From: Acidobacteriota bacterium
GTDB taxonomy: Bacteria; Acidobacteriota; Terriglobia; Acidiferrales; UBA7541
Assembly (NCBI GenBank): GCA_013289955.1
Contig: JABCYZ010000007.1
Location: forward strand, 186,001-250,000
Length of the DNA: 64,000 bases
Direction of reading: 5' to 3'
The position numbers and the translations under genes were made by a program. Below the pieces are notes generated by a model, which worked only from the letters and a program-made list of their open reading frames with translations, was not told the origin of the DNA and made no database searches. Shown here piece after piece: positions 53,810-61,640 of the stretch. Every line of letters starts with the position of its first letter. Position 1 is the stretch's first letter.

Positions 53810-54385
53810 TTAAAGCTTCTTTGGAGTTAGGTCATCGAGCTCTTCATATATATCCACTCCTGTCACCGGCTCCCCGCGATAGTGACTCAGGGAAGCATCT
53901 ACGCTTATTCCCTTCGAGCCACACGAAATTAGAACTGCATCGTGCTCGATCTCGGGCTGATTGGGCTTTCGCGTCGACACAGAACAGTTCGTAAAGCCTT
54001 CCTCCCGCAAATGGTCAAGAAGGTTCGAAACTGTGTGCACGACATCATAGGCACCACCGGTTTGAGGCCAATACTTTCCGGCTCGGGTGAGCCTCCCACC
54101 CTCAAAAGACACATATCCAATCAGCGGGTGGTTTCCGTGCTCGTCCGCTCGCCTGTCTGCTACCCCCCAAGTGTCACTCTGGTCGCCACCCTTCCAAGGT
54201 GAGACCGTAAATGATTCGGTGAGCAACTCGATTGCGTGTCCTTTGGGCATCGCCGGAATCAATCTAACCGGCCCAAGCTCAATATGTGGTTGCACCCTGG
54301 CCGCGGATTCTTGGGTTGCAATATTTGGCGCGACGAAGACTAACGCCAACAGCGAAGCTCCGACCAATTGTAGAGCAGATTTCAC
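53810..54385 (-). CDS. Exported hypothetical protein
   Basis: This is a 191-residue protein with a signal peptide (VKSALQLVGASLLALVFVAP) when started at the GTG at 54385. That start follows a G-rich ribosome site, and the frame remains open upstream to 54445. The mature part has two cysteines (FTNCSVS and LISCGSKG) and ends in an acidic segment. No domain recognised. It forms a likely two-gene unit with the membrane protein downstream and follows the M41-like gene by about 180 bases. Confidence 0.55.
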   Translation of the reverse strand: MKSALQLVGASLLALVFVAPNIATQESAARVQPHIELGPVRLIPAMPKGHAIELLTESFTVSPWKGGDQSDTWGVADRRADEHGNHPLIGYVSFEGGRLTRAGKYWPQTGGAYDVVHTVSNLLDHLREEGFTNCSVSTRKPNQPEIEHDAVLISCGSKGISVDASLSHYRGEPVTGVDIYEELDDLTPKKL

Positions 54386-54565
54386 AACGCCCCCCTTGTT
54401 ACTTTGTTCCGCATTCAGCGATTTATTAGGGCGCGAGATTGACACTCACTCTGGAGATCAGCCTTTAGTTTGTAGGTGGCGAGTATACCTCGGGGGGAGG
54501 GCGTCTGGCTCAGGCATGCGAACAATTTCAGGCGGTTGCGCAGAGAATGTCTTCCGGGGAATAAA

Positions 54566-55138
54566 TTAGTCGACGACTGTAGTAGACTCATCTTCGATGG
54601 TACAGTCGTCAACGCTGCTAGAGATATTCCACTCCTTTAAAATCTCGACGATTACAGAGGCTCCAACCGTTTTTTCTACCGGCAGCTTAGTGCCCCAATC
54701 CTTAGTGACGGGAGTACACTCTTTGGTCCACAGGGTCTCCGCGAGTTTTGTTATAGCACACCAGAACCCTTCCACTAGTCGCTCGGCTTCTTGCTTGAGA
54801 TAATTTCGGGCTGTCAACTTGGCCGCCTCATCAGTAGAGTAGATCGCGCCCAGGTACTGCTGGATTTTCTCCTCGTCGTCCGATGCGCTCTTGTTTGAGG
54901 AGTCAGTGCAGAACTTCTTCTGCGCAAGGAGTCCAGCAAGAAGGACGATGACCATTCGCGTTTGACTTGCCTGCAAATCAGAAAAAGGACTTGAGCACTT
55001 CCGAGACGGGCGCACGATGAGAGTGGTACCTATTCCGTCGCGATCAATATGGATGCCGGATGAACGGAACGGGAATCCCAGAACGGCCGCGGCCACGGCG
55101 TGTCCGGCTTCGTGATAGGCGTACCGAGCGTCGCTCAT
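54566..55138 (-). CDS. M41 (FtsH peptidase)-like metalloprotease domain protein
   Basis: This is a 190-residue protein starting MSDARYAYHEAGHAVAAAVL with the HEAGH zinc motif of M41 peptidases. It continues through MVIVLLAGLLAQKKF and an acidic SASDDEEKI segment, where the third metal ligand lies in FtsH. Helices that match the FtsH peptidase end (AAKLTARNYLKQEAERLVEG) follow. The AAA ATPase and membrane parts of FtsH are missing, so it is a stand-alone peptidase domain, a form often found in mobile or accessory regions. It is transcribed away from the trypsin-like protease gene. Confidence 0.75.
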   Translation of the reverse strand: MSDARYAYHEAGHAVAAAVLGFPFRSSGIHIDRDGIGTTLIVRPSRKCSSPFSDLQASQTRMVIVLLAGLLAQKKFCTDSSNKSASDDEEKIQQYLGAIYSTDEAAKLTARNYLKQEAERLVEGFWCAITKLAETLWTKECTPVTKDWGTKLPVEKTVGASVIVEILKEWNISSSVDDCTIEDESTTVVD

Positions 55139-55300
55139 TGCAAACGAAACACCATCAATGAAGATAAAGGCCGCAGGTGTTGTTTGTATTCGTTTGCCAT
55201 TTTCTCACCTTTTCCACCGCAGACTGGTCGTAGCAGTTTGGCTCTGTCCATTCCCCATTCCTACCGTACCTATCCCGCTAGAAAACCTGTCAAAAAAACG

Positions 55301-55328
55301 TTGACACTTCGCTCTGCAAAGCTAACAT
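55301..55328 (+). promoter_or_regulatory. Sigma-70-type promoter of the membrane-peptide/protease pair
   Basis: TTGACA (55301-55306) and TAACAT (55323-55328) are 16 bases apart, just upstream of the 47-residue membrane protein at 55339. The -35 is a perfect match and the -10 partial. The short distance to the ATG implies a nearly leaderless message. Confidence 0.45.
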
Positions 55329-55338
55329 TCGCTTTAGA

Positions 55339-55482
55339 ATGCCTCACCTCTTCCCCGATTTCAGCGGAATCGTTTTACGTTTGACAATCCTAATCGTGGT
55401 GTGGCTGGTGGTTTACCTGCTAACAAAGGGAGAGTCCTGTCGTCACTTTTATGATCTTCTTCGAAAACGAGAACAAACATGA
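55339..55482 (+). CDS. 47-residue single-pass membrane protein coupled to the protease gene
   Basis: The frame from ATG 55339 encodes 47 residues: a short N-terminus, one membrane helix (LRLTILIVVWLVVYLL) and a basic tail (CRHFYDLLRKREQT). Its TGA overlaps the ATG of the trypsin-like protease gene (ATGA at 55479-55482), a strong sign of translational coupling. A promoter-like element lies directly upstream. It may anchor or regulate the protease. I do not recognise a family. Confidence 0.6.
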   Translation: MPHLFPDFSGIVLRLTILIVVWLVVYLLTKGESCRHFYDLLRKREQT

Positions 55483-56651
55483 GAACCCCCCTTTTAATTG
55501 GTCTCGCAGCGGCTCTTACGGCGGGCCAGTCGGTGCCACCTCGAAAGGACATCCCCGCGATAGCCAAGTCTGCGACTGGCGCCATCGTATCTATTGTCAT
55601 GTCGGACAAGGATGGTCGCCCTCTGGCCCAAGGCAGCGGCTTCCTTGTGAGCAAGGATGGTCGCGTCGTGACCAATTACCACGTGATTCAACATGGTAGC
55701 TCAGCTGTGATCAAATTGCCCGACGGTGCCTTCTTTGTCGTTGATGGAGTGCTCGCAGCTGACAAATCCCGCGACATTGCTGTCGTTAAGGCACATGGAA
55801 ACAACTTCCGCACGGTCTCGCTTGGAGATTCCGACAGGCTCCAAGTAGGAGAAGAAGTTGTAGCGATTGGCAATCCCCTTTCCCTCGAATCAACTGTTTC
55901 TAACGGCATCCTGAGCGGAATTCGATCTGTTGAAAAAGAAGGCGGCAAATTGTTGCAGATCACAGCGCCGATCTCACCGGGCAGTAGCGGCGGGCCGCTG
56001 TTCAATATGGCGGGAGAGGTAGTCGGAATCACGACCTTGTATATCAAAGGTGGAGAGAATCTGAATTTCGCAATTCCCATTAACGATCTAAAGCCGATGC
56101 TTCAAACTAGTTTTTCGAAACTCGCCAATTTCCCTGATAAGGCCCAAGCCGACAACACCACGGCTTCCAAAGGGGCAACGGCTCGCGTAATCGGAATCGA
56201 GCACACGATCATAACCTTGCCCGGATATACGGTTAAAGATTATGTCGCGTGCATGAAATCAGCAGAAGACGTGCCCGATTTCGAAGGCAAGAAAGCAGTT
56301 GTGGAAGAGTTAAAGAAAAACTGTAAGAAATTAGATGAAATAAACAAGGGAATTCCTACCGGATATTATCCCCCGAGAAAGCAACCGGGCTACATGGTAA
56401 CGTTCGAGACCGCAACCGCTAGGTACGTTGTATCAACTGTGGGCAGCTGTAAGGAGGTGCTGGAGAATGGACAATGCGGCGGTGAAAACGTACCTGACGT
56501 AGTTGTTGGACAATCGTATATATTCTACCGGTCCTGCATCGGCGAGACAGATATGTGTCTCGATGACCCGCCCGTCAAGGAGGGCGCCGTCCCGGAGGTT
56601 AAACTGATAGGCCATTTAGAATCAGTCGTCGAAAAGAAACGGGCGGAGTGA
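55479..56651 (+). CDS. Secreted trypsin-like (DegP/HtrA-type) serine protease with novel C-terminal domain
   Basis: This is a 390-residue protein with a short signal peptide (MRTPLLIGLAAALTAGQSVP) and a complete S1C protease domain. The catalytic His is in VVTNYHVIQHG, Asp in KSRDIAVVKAH and Ser in APISPGSSGGPLFN. No PDZ domain follows. The last 170 residues instead form an unrecognised domain with paired cysteines (VACMKSA, KNCKKL, GSCKEV, GQCGG, RSCIGETDMCLDD), consistent with disulfides outside the cytoplasm. It is translationally coupled to the upstream 47-residue membrane protein. Confidence 0.85.
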   Translation: MRTPLLIGLAAALTAGQSVPPRKDIPAIAKSATGAIVSIVMSDKDGRPLAQGSGFLVSKDGRVVTNYHVIQHGSSAVIKLPDGAFFVVDGVLAADKSRDIAVVKAHGNNFRTVSLGDSDRLQVGEEVVAIGNPLSLESTVSNGILSGIRSVEKEGGKLLQITAPISPGSSGGPLFNMAGEVVGITTLYIKGGENLNFAIPINDLKPMLQTSFSKLANFPDKAQADNTTASKGATARVIGIEHTIITLPGYTVKDYVACMKSAEDVPDFEGKKAVVEELKKNCKKLDEINKGIPTGYYPPRKQPGYMVTFETATARYVVSTVGSCKEVLENGQCGGENVPDVVVGQSYIFYRSCIGETDMCLDDPPVKEGAVPEVKLIGHLESVVEKKRAE

Positions 56652-56771
56652 GAACTCTGGCGGCTTGCCGCGCTTTGTACGCTATGAGCTGTCTTTTCTA
56701 AGATTTTCGTTTCTCCTTCTGAATCTCTTGCCCTTTATTTCGAGGGGCGTCGCGCTAATGAGGGGCGGAAA

Positions 56772-56957
56772 ATGACACAACTTCAACGGAAAGTTCTCGC
56801 TGGGCTCAAGAGGTCGCTTGAGCGGGAGAAGAAAAACTTTGAACGCGACACCGGGCTTGTTCGGTTTGCGGGAATTACTTTGAAACCGCTGATCGAACGT
56901 CACCGCATCAATATAAAAATGTACGAAAAGCTGATTGCAGATTTGGAAGGCAAGTAA
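56772..56957 (+). CDS. Small helical hypothetical protein
   Basis: This is a 61-residue, strongly charged, probably coiled helical protein (LQRKVLAGLKRSLEREKKNF, then YEKLIADLEGK). GAGGGGCGG lies just before the ATG, giving a good ribosome site. No family is recognised. It lies alone between the protease gene and the next hypothetical gene. Confidence 0.5.
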   Translation: MTQLQRKVLAGLKRSLEREKKNFERDTGLVRFAGITLKPLIERHRINIKMYEKLIADLEGK

Positions 56958-57121
56958 CATCGCGCCGCAACGCATAGCAGCCTTCTGGCTGTACTAATTG
57001 CGTTTCACGCTCAGGCTTCGATGTGCCGGGTTCGAAACCAAGGCCTGCCAGTTTGGACGCCTTCGGCACGAACTGCCGATTGCACGGAGTAATTACGTTT
57101 TCGAAGCGTGGGAGGCCATCT

Positions 57122-57670
57122 ATGCCCGTCTCGGATGAACCGACGAAAAAGAGTTTTCTAGAGGAGGACCTGTACGATGCTCTCAGGTGGCTGTTCGTTG
57201 GCGCAGTGACGTGGGAGGCCTCTCGAAACCAACCGCACCGCTGCGGCAATCAAGATGTGCTCGCGATGTTCACCAGCTTTAGTCAGGCCCGGGCTCTCTA
57301 CGAGTTCTTCTACGCTAACGGAAGACAGCACGACGACGCGCGGGCATGTGATTTCACCTCGACTTCCGCGTGGCACCCGACCGAAACCAATCTCTACCGA
57401 ACATACATGGCTGGACATAAGCCTGCAAACAAGCGTGTCTTTCACCTCGTATACAGCCGCTCGTCTCACGCCGGCGGCCCTGGGCACGACGGGCCTGACC
57501 ACCTCAAAAACCAAGTCCTGGAAATCGCAAAAGATATTCGTAGTCTCACAGAACAATTGGCAAATTCCGCAGATACCGGTTTTCGGCACAGCATTCGGCA
57601 CGCTCTACAGAAAGCGCTTCAAGAAGCCAAGCTCACAGCGAACCTGTACGGCATCGCCAACCCTTTCTAG
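57122..57670 (+). CDS. Hypothetical cytoplasmic protein
   Basis: This is a 182-residue soluble protein starting MPVSDEPTKKSFLEEDLYDA. The ATG at 57122 follows GGGAGG, although the frame is open from 57023. It is mainly helical (LEIAKDIRSLTEQLANSADT, ALQKALQEAKLTANLYGI) with a His-rich central part (HLVYSRSSHAGGPGHDGPDH). There is no signal peptide and I do not recognise a family. The adjacent region carries copy 2 of the dispersed repeat. Confidence 0.55.
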   Translation: MPVSDEPTKKSFLEEDLYDALRWLFVGAVTWEASRNQPHRCGNQDVLAMFTSFSQARALYEFFYANGRQHDDARACDFTSTSAWHPTETNLYRTYMAGHKPANKRVFHLVYSRSSHAGGPGHDGPDHLKNQVLEIAKDIRSLTEQLANSADTGFRHSIRHALQKALQEAKLTANLYGIANPF

Positions 57671-57679
57671 CCGTGAAAC

Positions 57680-57793
57680 CCGCCGTGTACCTCACTTGGG
57701 CGAATCCGGTGTTTTTGGCGTTTTTTGCGCTGAGTAGAATCAATTAAGAGTTACGCGCCTTCAACGTCGCTTTCAGCCCAATCCTTACTGTCC
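57680..57793. repeat. Dispersed ~110-bp direct repeat, copy 2
   Basis: This copy aligns with 50730-50841 along its length, sharing GTGTACCTCA, TTGGGCGA, GTGTTTTTGGCGTTTTT and TTCAACGTCGCTTT. It lies directly after the hypothetical gene ending at 57670. Together the copies flank the ArdC, VapBC and protease cargo. Confidence 0.6.
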
Positions 57794-57903
57794 CTATGCG
57801 AGCGATTCGCTCCAGGCCGTGGTACACATCGAGGTACACAATAGGTGCAGCGGGTTCGCGCTGAATTGCGGACCAGGGTGCAGCTTGCCGCGATAACGTG
57901 GGC

Positions 57904-58761
57904 CTAGAAGAATCCCGCTGGGATCGGAGTGGAACTTTTCTTTGGAGCATCTTCTAGCATTAACGCGATTGCACATTTCGCCGACTCAAAGACGTTCATA
58001 GCCTGCGGTGGCTCTAGCGTCATGTCGGGATGCGAGATCGGATTGCGGTAGACGTTTTTAATCCTCGACAAGAAGTCGATTGCTAAATTTAGCAAGTCTT
58101 CGCTGTCAATCGTTTTCGACACCAAAAGCGCATTTCTCTTGTTCTGCAATGCTTGGATTAGTGGCCCAAGTGGGGTGCCGTCCGGTAGTGTCGTACCGAC
58201 AACGATTGTGTGGTAGCCGCGCGCGACTGCCTCAACCGCCCGCACCGAATGAAAGCCAACCGCAGTTGGTAGATCGAAGGCAATGGAGCGTCCAGCTTGT
58301 CGAATGTCCGTGAGCGTACGCTTGTTCAGCAGGGCCACTTCAGCTACTCCGAAAACTTGCTCGGCATTGTTGATTAGCGCGTCCACCGAATACGCTCGCC
58401 TTTTGGTGACGAAGTATATCGGCATCTTGTTCAGTTCTTGGTTCATCGAGATTTCAAGCTCGGTGATGGCTCCACCCAACTCGAAATTCATAGGCGTGCC
58501 CGCCAACGGGGAGTTCGAACGCCCCTGCCTACACTCTTCACCGATAACATCGATCGCAGTGATTAAGCGCTGCGCTGGATTGCGACTCTGTTCAAATGGA
58601 AGTACTTCTTCGGCCAACAAATGCTCCAATTCAACCCTCAACATGGCGCAGCCAGATAGAACACTGTATGGCGTCGCGGCGGGATGAAGCGCGATCCCTT
58701 TCACTTGACCCGCTGCGTGACCAATATTGTAGAGTGCGATGAGGTTTTCGACCTTTACCAC
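57904..58761 (-). CDS. HEPN-domain protein of an Ntn-hydrolase/HEPN module
   Basis: This is a 285-residue cytoplasmic protein. The N-terminal half has ELNKMPIYFVTKRRAYSVDA LINNAEQVFG and FDLPTAVGFHSVRAVEAVAR, features of a widespread HEPN-containing hypothetical family. Its C-terminal helical bundle contains VYRNPISHPDMTLEPPQAMN. The R-x4-H pattern (Arg239, His244) is the HEPN ribonuclease motif, placed before the last helix as usual. It starts at a GTG 24 bases after the Ntn-hydrolase stop, so the two genes form one operon. It is likely an RNase-type effector in a conflict system, which is inference from the motif and context. Confidence 0.65.
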   Translation of the reverse strand: MVKVENLIALYNIGHAAGQVKGIALHPAATPYSVLSGCAMLRVELEHLLAEEVLPFEQSRNPAQRLITAIDVIGEECRQGRSNSPLAGTPMNFELGGAITELEISMNQELNKMPIYFVTKRRAYSVDALINNAEQVFGVAEVALLNKRTLTDIRQAGRSIAFDLPTAVGFHSVRAVEAVARGYHTIVVGTTLPDGTPLGPLIQALQNKRNALLVSKTIDSEDLLNLAIDFLSRIKNVYRNPISHPDMTLEPPQAMNVFESAKCAIALMLEDAPKKSSTPIPAGFF

Positions 58762-58785
58762 ATTGCCCCATTTCCCGTAAGACCG

Positions 58786-59682
58786 TCACGCTGAGATTTC
58801 CGGGCTGTCTTTTTTTTCTGCCGTGGACTCTGGCGCAACAGCAGCGGAGTGCGCGGGCTCAATGCTCTTTTTCAGGGAAGAGTTAAGCATCTCAATCCAG
58901 TCCATTCGCACTTTGCCAATCTCCCTGACATTAACTTCAAAATCGTAGATGATCAAATCCGCATCTATGGCATTATCCGCGCGGACAAGTTTTCGCAACG
59001 TTCGCCACATCGAGTTGAGAAATCGATCTGGTAGCTGTTCACAGGGGTATATCCGAGCATCAACGTCGAAGCCGATCTCGCCGTTGGCTCTCATTACTAG
59101 GAATTCCGCTTCCCCACCACACGATTCGTCGTACTCCATAACGCTCTTGAGCGCGTACGCCGAGATAAGGCCAACGTCTTCAAGGGTGCGGGGTTCGCGG
59201 TGCGGCCCCCGCTCTTCAGATGAAAAAAACTTTCTAATCCAGTATTTCGCCAAATACGCACCAGCCCCGATGCACTCGTAGTCGGGCACGGGGGTAACGG
59301 TCGTCATGTATGAGGAGAACATCTGCATCTCCCCTCGCAGCCAAACTCCTGCCAACAACCGAAATTCAGTAGCGTACTTGTCTGGGTTTGGATAGATATG
59401 CTTCTGGTAGAAATCGACCAGTGCAATTTCGATCTCTCGTCTGATCTCCTCCATTGGTACGGTCAGGAAGTCGAGTTTTGCGATTCTATTTTCACACTCC
59501 AGAATTGATGCCCGTGCGTATGGAACAGAACCGGCAATGACAAAAACCGTAGCGCAGTAGCTGTCTCCGCCGTATGCGTTGGGGAAAATCTTTGTTTGAT
59601 TGGTTTTTATGTCTGTTGTGATCTTGGTGTCCGCGCAGAAGAGAACACCGTCATCAAATTTCAAACACGCGGCTATGGTCAC
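58786..59682 (-). CDS. Proteasome/HslV-like Ntn hydrolase
   Basis: This is a 298-residue protein. If translation starts at the GTG at 59682, which follows GGAGGGAG, the protein begins M-T-IAACLKFDDGVLFCADTK. Removal of Met would then expose a catalytic Thr1 directly, as in HslV and Anbu. Asp17 falls exactly where proteasome beta subunits need it, Lys30 lies where Lys33 is expected with a shorter loop, and ECIGAGAYLAKYW matches the GSGxxxA helix of the fold. About 80 extra C-terminal residues are charged. It heads a two-gene operon with the HEPN protein. No unfoldase gene is adjacent. Confidence 0.72.
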   Translation of the reverse strand: MTIAACLKFDDGVLFCADTKITTDIKTNQTKIFPNAYGGDSYCATVFVIAGSVPYARASILECENRIAKLDFLTVPMEEIRREIEIALVDFYQKHIYPNPDKYATEFRLLAGVWLRGEMQMFSSYMTTVTPVPDYECIGAGAYLAKYWIRKFFSSEERGPHREPRTLEDVGLISAYALKSVMEYDESCGGEAEFLVMRANGEIGFDVDARIYPCEQLPDRFLNSMWRTLRKLVRADNAIDADLIIYDFEVNVREIGKVRMDWIEMLNSSLKKSIEPAHSAAVAPESTAEKKDSPEISA

Positions 59683-59750
59683 AAGCTCCCTCCATGCACT
59701 GGATTCTATCACAGCCTATTCGCCATTTGTTCGCCTGGATGGTAGAGTGA

Positions 59751-59789
59751 CTGGGAACAAATTGGGAACAGATTGGGAACAAACCACCA
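59751..59789. repeat. Right copy of the integrase-arm-like iterons (three units)
   Basis: Three TGGGAACA-type units (starting CTGGGAACAA, ATTGGGAACA, GATTGGGAAC) lie 74 bases inside attR. The segment 59762-59789 matches 31691-31718 at 26 of 28 bases. Candidate integrase arm sites. Confidence 0.5.
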
Positions 59790-59863
59790 AAGAACAGGCG
59801 TGAAATAGGTAGAGCAATAGGTACGTAAGTCATTGAGAAGCAAAGACGGGCCTATTCAAAGTT

Positions 59864-59911
59864 GGGCTCATAACCCGAAGGTCGTCAGTTCAAATCTGAC
59901 CCCCGCAACCA
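59864..59911 (+). repeat. attR: second copy of the 48-bp tRNA 3' end
   Basis: This is an exact copy of 31531-31578 without the 5' half of the tRNA, so it is not a gene. It marks the right end of the 28.3-kb element. Just beyond it, CCCCGCAACCA occurs again at 59943-59953, a possible scar of another event. Confidence 0.92.
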
Positions 59912-60122
59912 CAAAATGTTTCCCTTCAATCACTTCCGCGAACCCCGCAACCATCCGAATTGACAATTCTTCACTCGTTGCACCCCAGTGTAGAACGTCC
60001 TTGCTGGGCGCGATTAGAGACAGCCCTTTGAATTCCTGACGTGGAGAGCAATATCATCCAAGACCCGGCTCATTGCATATCGCTACTCTCTGAAGTTGCA
60101 CCCAGAAAAGGGAGTGGATCGG

Positions 60123-61610
60123 ATGAGCGAACAAAAGGCGGCTCAGAGTCTCGATTGTGATTTGGAAACCTTTAGGCATGACCTGCAAAAGGCATCGGAG
60201 CTAGTCGTTCGATTATACGGACGACTGGACGAGGCTCGAATCACCCCGGCGAAAACTAGGACGGAGATCGCCGCATTGTTTGACGAGTCTCTTCCAGAGG
60301 AAGCTCAGCCGATGGAAGCTATCCTGCGCGAAGTGGAGAGCAACATCTTTGCGAATTCCACGCTTTATCTGAGCCCGCGTTTCCTGGGCTATATCAACTC
60401 AGGGGGAAATCAGGCGTCAGTTCTGGGCGAGTTGTTAGCATCTGCAGTCAACCAGATTTGCGCTCTGTGGCACTTTTCTCCGGCAGCTTCGGAGGTGGAA
60501 CAACGTGTGATCCGATGGATTGCCGAGTTCATCGGATACACCTCGGAAGCGGGAGGATGTCTCTTAAGCGGCGGATCGGCGGGCAATCTCGTAGGACTCG
60601 CGGTCGCTCGCAAACGGAAGGCGCAATTTGATGCGGCCTCGCTCGGATTGCGAGGAGGGCCCCCGCTAACGGTATATGTTTCGCAGGAGGGGCATGCGTC
60701 CGTGGAAAAGGGCATGGTGCTCTTGGGGATGGGGTGCAACCAGTTGCGGAAGATTTCCGTTCGGGACGACTTCACAATCGACCTTGACTCGTTGGAGAAG
60801 CAGGTAGCCGAAGACCGGAAGAGTGGATATCACCCCATTTGCGTGGTCGGAAACGCTGGCACGACGAACACGGGGTCCGTAGATCCACTGAATCTGCTTG
60901 CTGAATTTTGCCGGGACCAGGCGTTGTGGTTCCATGTTGATGCTGCTTACGGGGGACCTGCGGCATGCACCCAAGCCGCTGGAAAACTTTTCCGAGGACT
61001 GGACCAAGCTGATTCGGTCGTAGTCAATCCGCACAAGTGGATGTACGTGCCAGCGGAAGCCGCTTGCATCTTGGTTCGGGAACCGAGCGCACTTCGGAAC
61101 ACCTTTCAGGTTGTGGCGGATTACCTGCGAGAAGAGGACGAAACGGGGGCTGACGGACAACTCGATTTCAAGGATTACGGTCCCCAGCTTCACAGAAACT
61201 TCCGGGCGCTCAAGGTGTGGATGACTTTGAAGGCATACGGCACAAGGAAGCTGCGCGCGGCCATTGAAAGCAATATCGAAATCATGCGGCATCTGGCAGA
61301 CCGAATCGACCAATCCGAGGATTTTCTCCGCCTTGCCCCGGTTCCATTGTCAGTAGTGTGTTTCCAGTACCGCACCTCGGACACTTCCGTCCATAAAGAT
61401 GAGAAATACTTAGACGACTTGAACAGCTGGCTGCTGGATGCTTTGGAAAAAGACGGACGGGTGTTTCTATCGGGGACGAAGATTCATGGGATGAAAGTGC
61501 TTCGCGCGTGCAGTGTGAATCACCGCTTGCGTCGCGAGGATGTGGACTATTTGTTGGACGTGATCCGGGATGTTGGCCGTTCCTGGGTCGGTAAAGCCCA
61601 AGCCGGCTGA
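60123..61610 (+). CDS. PLP-dependent group II (aromatic/acidic) amino-acid decarboxylase
   Basis: This is a 495-residue enzyme of the pyridoxal-phosphate group II decarboxylase family, which converts L-amino acids to amines. Cofactor residues are visible: the SGGSAGNLVGL phosphate loop, WFHVDAAYGGP with the Asp that binds the pyridine ring, and VVNPHKWMYVP with the catalytic Lys. The segment SPRFLGYINSGGNQASVLGE is the substrate-side loop. The substrate (tryptophan, tyrosine, glutamate or other) cannot be decided. The ATG at 60123 follows GGGAG, with a TTG at 60096 also in frame. It lies outside attR, upstream of a MaoC-like gene. Confidence 0.88.
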   Translation: MSEQKAAQSLDCDLETFRHDLQKASELVVRLYGRLDEARITPAKTRTEIAALFDESLPEEAQPMEAILREVESNIFANSTLYLSPRFLGYINSGGNQASVLGELLASAVNQICALWHFSPAASEVEQRVIRWIAEFIGYTSEAGGCLLSGGSAGNLVGLAVARKRKAQFDAASLGLRGGPPLTVYVSQEGHASVEKGMVLLGMGCNQLRKISVRDDFTIDLDSLEKQVAEDRKSGYHPICVVGNAGTTNTGSVDPLNLLAEFCRDQALWFHVDAAYGGPAACTQAAGKLFRGLDQADSVVVNPHKWMYVPAEAACILVREPSALRNTFQVVADYLREEDETGADGQLDFKDYGPQLHRNFRALKVWMTLKAYGTRKLRAAIESNIEIMRHLADRIDQSEDFLRLAPVPLSVVCFQYRTSDTSVHKDEKYLDDLNSWLLDALEKDGRVFLSGTKIHGMKVLRACSVNHRLRREDVDYLLDVIRDVGRSWVGKAQAG

Positions 61611-61640
61611 CGCCATAGACAAGGCACCACTAAGATTGCG

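Larger units (their letters stand above)
31579..59911. mobile_element. 28.3-kb integrative mobilizable element inserted in tRNA-fMet
   Basis: The element is bounded by perfect 48-bp copies of the tRNA 3' end. Inside the left end are a tyrosine integrase, a small DNA-binding protein and an excisionase-like HTH protein. Next comes a mobilization block with a MobC-like protein, a membrane protein like the start of a coupling protein, and a MobF relaxase. No type IV secretion genes were found, so it fits the definition of an IME rather than a self-transmissible ICE. Cargo occupies 39.6-59.7 kb. Several cargo genes are broken, so the element is not brand new. Confidence 0.85.

Noticed and set aside
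55100-55384. A 94-codon plus-strand frame between the two protease genes
   Set aside because: It overlaps the start of the M41-like gene and lacks a ribosome site. The better small gene in this gap is the 47-codon frame at 55339 that overlaps the protease start.
59864-59911. Second tRNA-Met gene
   Set aside because: Only the 3' 48 bases are present, with no D-arm or 5' acceptor strand, so it is an attachment-site copy.
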